From assembly GCA_002401195.1 (NCBI GenBank), contig NVSI01000032.1, forward strand, positions 4,025 through 12,792: a DNA stretch of 8,768 nucleotides, read 5' to 3'. The position numbers were made by a program, and so were the translations under genes. Below are positions 5,989 to 8,768 of the stretch, one piece after another. The stretch is from Alphaproteobacteria bacterium. GTDB lineage: Bacteria > Pseudomonadota > Alphaproteobacteria > Micavibrionales > UBA1664. Below the pieces are notes generated by a model that was given only the letters and a program-made list of their open reading frames with translations, did no database searches and had not been told where the DNA came from. Every line of letters begins with the position of its first letter. Within the stretch, counting starts at the first letter, position 1.

Positions 5989-6738
5989 CTAAACTCTTGC
6001 TTCATGAATGGCCACAACGCCAAATGTCATAGTTCTGAACTTCGCCTTTGAAAAACTGGCTTGTAACAGGCGTTTCTTAAGGGCTTCGCGTCTTGGAAAT
6101 TGGCGTATTGATTCAACAAGATATTGATAACTATCGCGGTCCTTTGCAACGATTTCTCCAAAGGCGGGGATTAATTTATCTGAATACACATCATAAATTT
6201 TTTGAACCAGTGGGTTATCAACATGACTAAATTCCAGACAAAAGAATCTCCCGCCAGGTTTTAAAACACGCGCGGCCTCTTGTAACGCATCGTCAATATG
6301 GGTCACGTTCCGAAGGCCAAATGCGATGGTGTAAATATCAAAGCTGTTATCCTTGAACGGTAATTTTTCGGCGTTGGCCGGCACCCAAGACATATTGGAT
6401 GTTATGCCACGGTCATAGGCGCGGTCTTTTCCAACATCAAGCATCGATTCGTTAATGTCGCTGACTGTGATTAACGCGCCGCCATTGGTCGCATTATAAT
6501 GACGAAAGGCGATATCGCCTGTTCCGCCAGCGACATCTAAAATAGTATCCCCCGATTTAGGCATGATTTGGCGGATTAGAGAATCTTTCCACAGGCGGTG
6601 AACGCCCCCCGACATAACATCATTCATAATGTCATAGCGCGCGGCAACAGAGTCAAAAACGCCAAGGACTTTGTTTGTTTTTTCCTCGGGCGTTACATTT
6701 TCCGTACCAAAAGATGTTGATTCAGGGTTTTGTTTCAT
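5989..6738 (-). CDS. ubiE: Ubiquinone/menaquinone biosynthesis C-methyltransferase UbiE
   Basis: This SAM-dependent enzyme performs the C-methylation step that gives demethoxyubiquinol (and menaquinol in organisms that make it). From the ATG at 6738 it has 249 residues, the usual family length. The family signature VFDSVAARYDIMNDVMSGG lies at about 27-45. SAM motif I, ILDVAGGTGD, is at 66-75, with SDINESML at 93-100. The UbiE hallmark TIAFGLRNVTH is at 137-147, followed by RVLKPGGRFFCLEFS. The protein ends in FGVVAIHEARV. An upstream ATG at 6753 would add five residues; neither start has a clear ribosome site. A 110-nt gap separates it from the secreted-protein gene on the same strand, with no convincing terminator between them. 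It is divergent from murJ. Confidence 0.96.
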   Translation of the reverse strand: MKQNPESTSFGTENVTPEEKTNKVLGVFDSVAARYDIMNDVMSGGVHRLWKDSLIRQIMPKSGDTILDVAGGTGDIAFRHYNATNGGALITVSDINESMLDVGKDRAYDRGITSNMSWVPANAEKLPFKDNSFDIYTIAFGLRNVTHIDDALQEAARVLKPGGRFFCLEFSHVDNPLVQKIYDVYSDKLIPAFGEIVAKDRDSYQYLVESIRQFPRREALKKRLLQASFSKAKFRTMTFGVVAIHEARV

Positions 6739-6848
6739 ATGTTTTTTTATCATGGATAAATAACGAAAAACACCAGTTTTTATATTTTTATGTGCCCGCG
6801 ATGGTATCTGTACTGTCACAGTTGTTTTTTTACTTATTGAAAATAAAT

Positions 6849-6858
6849 GTTGCGCAAC
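6849..6858. promoter_or_regulatory. 10-bp perfect palindrome GTTGCGCAAC upstream of ubiE
   Basis: GTTGCGCAAC is self-complementary and lies about 110 nt before the ubiE ATG. Its TGTTGC half-site is the same as in the inverted repeat ahead of the secreted-protein gene, so a shared regulator is conceivable. Short palindromes also occur by chance. Confidence 0.25.
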
Positions 6859-6870
6859 TAAAAGACAAAA

Positions 6871-6888
6871 CCTTCGCGTCTGCGGTAA
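6871..6888. repeat. Dispersed GC-rich repeat, copy A
   Basis: CCTTCGCGTCTGCGGTAA, preceded by an ACAAAA run, resembles copy B at 7098-7125 in sequence and orientation, with a 10-bp gap needed in the middle to align them. It stands out as GC-rich within AT-rich intergenic DNA. Confidence 0.4.
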
Positions 6889-7097
6889 CATTTAATAAAA
6901 ATGTGGTCCATCTTTCTTATAAAGGAGCTCACGGAATTCAAAATTTGGCATCGATAGATGTAATCGAAGGATTTGAAGGTGCCGTGAATGCTATTGTGTT
7001 AGACGCCAAAAACGTAGCCGAGACGGTTGAAGATAAAGTTTCACAAGATCGGCTATCTCTTCAATACCAGAGATACGGGATCGATTAAAAACAAAAA

Positions 7098-7125
7098 CCC
7101 TTCGCGCCGTGGTGTCTTTGCGGTA
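7098..7125. repeat. Dispersed GC-rich repeat, copy B
   Basis: CCCTTCGCG, then CCGTGGTG, then TCTTTGCGGTA, preceded by ACAAAAA, just before murJ. With copy A it brackets a stretch of about 210 bp. On the - strand it reads ACCGCAAAGACACC and CGCGAAGGG followed by Ts, like short degenerate intergenic repeats known from many genomes. Confidence 0.4.
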
Positions 7126-7135
7126 TAAACAGCAT

Positions 7136-8686
7136 ATGAAACTCTTTAAGGCCATGGCAACTGTTGCAGGGATGACGTTTTTATCGCGTATCCTTGGTTT
7201 TGTGCGTGATATGCTCACCGCGATTGTGATGGGGGCGGGGCCTTTGGCGGATGCCTTTTTCGTTGCGTTAAAGCTCCCGAATTTATTCCGCCGCATATCG
7301 GCCGAGGGGGCGTTTACCGTGTCATTCGTGCCGTTATTTTCAGAGGCGATTGAAAAAGAAGGTCAAGATAAAGCCGTAGCCATGGCGCGCAATATGATGG
7401 GGTGGATGTTTGTGATCCTTTCCGTTTTTACCGTGATCGCCCTTGCGACCATGCCGTTTATCATCATGGGGATTGCCCCGGGTTTTGAGGTTGGCGGTGA
7501 GCGATATGAAAGCGCAGTTGATCTGGCGCGTGTGACCTTTCCTTATTTACTCCTTATTTCTTTATCATCATTAATTGGCGGTGTGTTGAATACTCTTGAA
7601 CGTTTTGCCGCATATGCGTTTGTTCCTGTTCTTTTTAATGTTGCTCTCATCGGGGCTTTATTGCTCAATGACATGGTATGGGATACGCCCGCTCATGCGT
7701 TGGCATGGGGGATTTTAGCCGCAGGTTTTTTGCAGTTTGGATGGATGTTTTTATGCGCGCGCCGTTATGGCTTAACGCTTCTTCCGTCTGTCCCTAAACT
7801 TGACCTAAAGGTAAAACGTTTAGGGATATTGATGGTGCCTGGCCTGATCGGTGCGGGGGTTTATCACCTCAATTTATTCGCGGATATGATTATCGCGTCT
7901 TTCTTAGAGAGCGGATCGATATCGTATTTGTATTATGCGGATCGATTGCAACAATTGCCCCTTGGTGTTGTGGGCATTGCGGTTGGAACGGCCTTGCTCC
8001 CTTTATTATCACGTGCAATTTCTGCGGATAAGCATGATGAAGCAAAAAACTTATTTAACAGGGCGTTAGAGGCGGTTCTTATTTTATCTCTTCCGGCCAC
8101 CACCGCGTTGATGGTCGCAAGTGAGCCGATCATTCGATCTCTTTTTCATTATGGTGCGTTCACGGATTATGATGCAACGACGACGGCGTTTGTTTTGACG
8201 TGTTATGCGGTTGGATTGCCCGCGTATATTGCGGGGCGAGTGTTTCAGGTCGCATGTTTTGCCCGCCAAGACACAAAAACACCTGTTAAAGTCGCGATTA
8301 TTTGCGCGTTTTTGAACATCGCCGCGGCCTTAACGCTTAGTCAATATATCGGTGTCGCGGGGATCGCGCTGGGCACTGGGATTGTTGGATGGGTCCAAAT
8401 CGCGCTTCTTTATAGTGTGATGCGTCGCCAAGGGCGTCTTGATTTTGATGCGCGCCTTGTTCGTAATTTTGGAAAAATTATTACGTCCTGCGTCATTATG
8501 GCGGCGGGATTGTATGGTTTCATGGTCTATGCTGGTGATGTTTTTGAAACGGCAGGGACGGACCGTATATTATATCTTGTCGCTCTTGTTGGCCTTGGCG
8601 CGATACTCTATGGCTTGTCAGTCATGGCGTTGAAGGTTATGAATATATCTGATTTCAAAAAAATAATGACAAAGAAAGATGCTTAA
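7136..8686 (+). CDS. murJ: Lipid II flippase MurJ
   Basis: MurJ is the MOP-superfamily inner-membrane flippase that moves lipid-linked peptidoglycan precursors to the periplasmic side. From the ATG at 7136 it has 516 residues, the usual length, with about 14 hydrophobic helices. The start MKLFKAMATVAGMTFLSRIL aligns with the family N-terminus and puts the functionally essential arginines at E. coli positions: R18 (LSR), R24 (GFVR), R52 (LFRR) and R270 (YYADR). PNLFRRISAEGAF and PLGVVGIAVGTALLPLLSR are typical family blocks. A GTG at 7109 would add nine residues that break this register. No clear Shine-Dalgarno site precedes the ATG. trpS follows after 3 nt, so the two are probably cotranscribed. 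The murJ-trpS order is common in alphaproteobacteria. Confidence 0.96.
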   Translation: MKLFKAMATVAGMTFLSRILGFVRDMLTAIVMGAGPLADAFFVALKLPNLFRRISAEGAFTVSFVPLFSEAIEKEGQDKAVAMARNMMGWMFVILSVFTVIALATMPFIIMGIAPGFEVGGERYESAVDLARVTFPYLLLISLSSLIGGVLNTLERFAAYAFVPVLFNVALIGALLLNDMVWDTPAHALAWGILAAGFLQFGWMFLCARRYGLTLLPSVPKLDLKVKRLGILMVPGLIGAGVYHLNLFADMIIASFLESGSISYLYYADRLQQLPLGVVGIAVGTALLPLLSRAISADKHDEAKNLFNRALEAVLILSLPATTALMVASEPIIRSLFHYGAFTDYDATTTAFVLTCYAVGLPAYIAGRVFQVACFARQDTKTPVKVAIICAFLNIAAALTLSQYIGVAGIALGTGIVGWVQIALLYSVMRRQGRLDFDARLVRNFGKIITSCVIMAAGLYGFMVYAGDVFETAGTDRILYLVALVGLGAILYGLSVMALKVMNISDFKKIMTKKDA

Positions 8687-8689
8687 CCC

Positions 8690-8768
8690 ATGACCAAACG
8701 TATTTTTTCAGGCATGCAGCCAACAAACCGTCTTCAACTCGGAAACTATCTTGGTGCGCTTAAAAACT
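8690..8768 (+). CDS. trpS: Tryptophanyl-tRNA synthetase, N-terminal fragment (runs off window)
   Basis: Twenty-six codons are visible: MTKRIFSGMQPTNRLQLG followed by NYLGALKN. SGMQPTNRLQLGNYLGALK is the family start, containing the ATP-binding HIGH-type motif (here QLGN) of class Ic synthetases that charge tRNA-Trp. The ATG lies 3 nt after the murJ stop. There is only a weak purine-rich stretch upstream (AAAGAAAGA), which suggests translational coupling to murJ. Confidence 0.93.
   Translation, partial: MTKRIFSGMQPTNRLQLGNYLGALKN

Larger units (their letters stand above)
6754..7135. other. Divergent intergenic region between ubiE and murJ
   Basis: About 380 bp without a convincing gene. It holds a 10-bp palindrome (6849-6858), two imperfect copies of a CTTCGCG...GCGGTA repeat (6871-6888 and 7098-7125) and, on the + strand between them, an open frame ending at 7088. 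That frame reads protein-like for about 62 codons from a GTG at 6903 but has no properly placed ribosome site. An AAAGGAG at 6921-6927 is not followed by a usual start codon at the right distance. Promoters for ubiE and murJ must lie here, but none stands out. Confidence 0.5.

Noticed and set aside
6739..6891. N-terminal extension of ubiE to 6891
   Set aside because: It would add about 50 residues with no family match; homologues start near the ATG at 6738, giving the normal length.
6675..7088. Full 137-codon + strand reading that starts inside ubiE
   Set aside because: Its first part is antisense to ubiE and has no start signal; only the last ~60 codons look protein-like, and that part is reported as a finding instead.

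Overview
The window looks like the chromosome of a Gram-negative alphaproteobacterium-like bacterium, cut through where a phage-derived block meets host housekeeping genes. The evidence is ubiquinone-pathway UbiE, lipid II flippase MurJ directly followed by trpS, a coaBC/ubiE neighbourhood typical of alphaproteobacteria, Sec signal peptides, and a 3-TM holin of the gene-transfer-agent (GTA) type. Base composition is moderate, about 45-50% GC in sampled genes. The exact lineage cannot be fixed from this window.

Positions 1-3929, all on the + strand, are phage late genes. They comprise the 3' part of a large terminase resembling the T7 gp19 type, a small membrane/coiled-coil protein, a SleB-type cell-wall hydrolase (probable endolysin), a peptidoglycan-binding protein with a glycine-zipper segment, an AT-rich four-helix membrane protein, an intrinsic terminator, and the holin. 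Terminase next to a lysis module at the end of the gene block fits the right end of a T7-like podovirus genome, so this is probably one edge of a prophage or prophage remnant. Portal, capsid and tail genes would lie upstream, outside the window. Holin, endolysin and the peptidoglycan-binding protein would act together in lysis.

The most unusual spot is 2905-3381. A foreign-looking membrane-protein gene (about 27% GC, against about 47% in the adjacent holin) sits exactly between two imperfect direct copies of the end of the preceding gene. The second copy still reads as a diverged C-terminal tail followed by a stop codon. This looks like a moron-type insertion that supplied a new 3' end to the upstream gene and left the old one as a fossil.

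Positions 3926-6738, on the - strand, are host genes: ubiE (ubiquinone/menaquinone C-methylation), then a secreted, acidic, Ala/Glu-rich protein of unknown function with its own terminator, then coaBC (coenzyme A synthesis). coaBC is convergent with the holin and their stop codons overlap by 4 nt. ubiB, which usually lies between ubiE and coaBC in alphaproteobacteria, is absent here and the secreted protein takes its place.

Positions 6739-8768 hold a divergent intergenic region of about 400 bp with repeats and no convincing gene, then murJ (lipid II flipping) and the first codons of trpS on the + strand.
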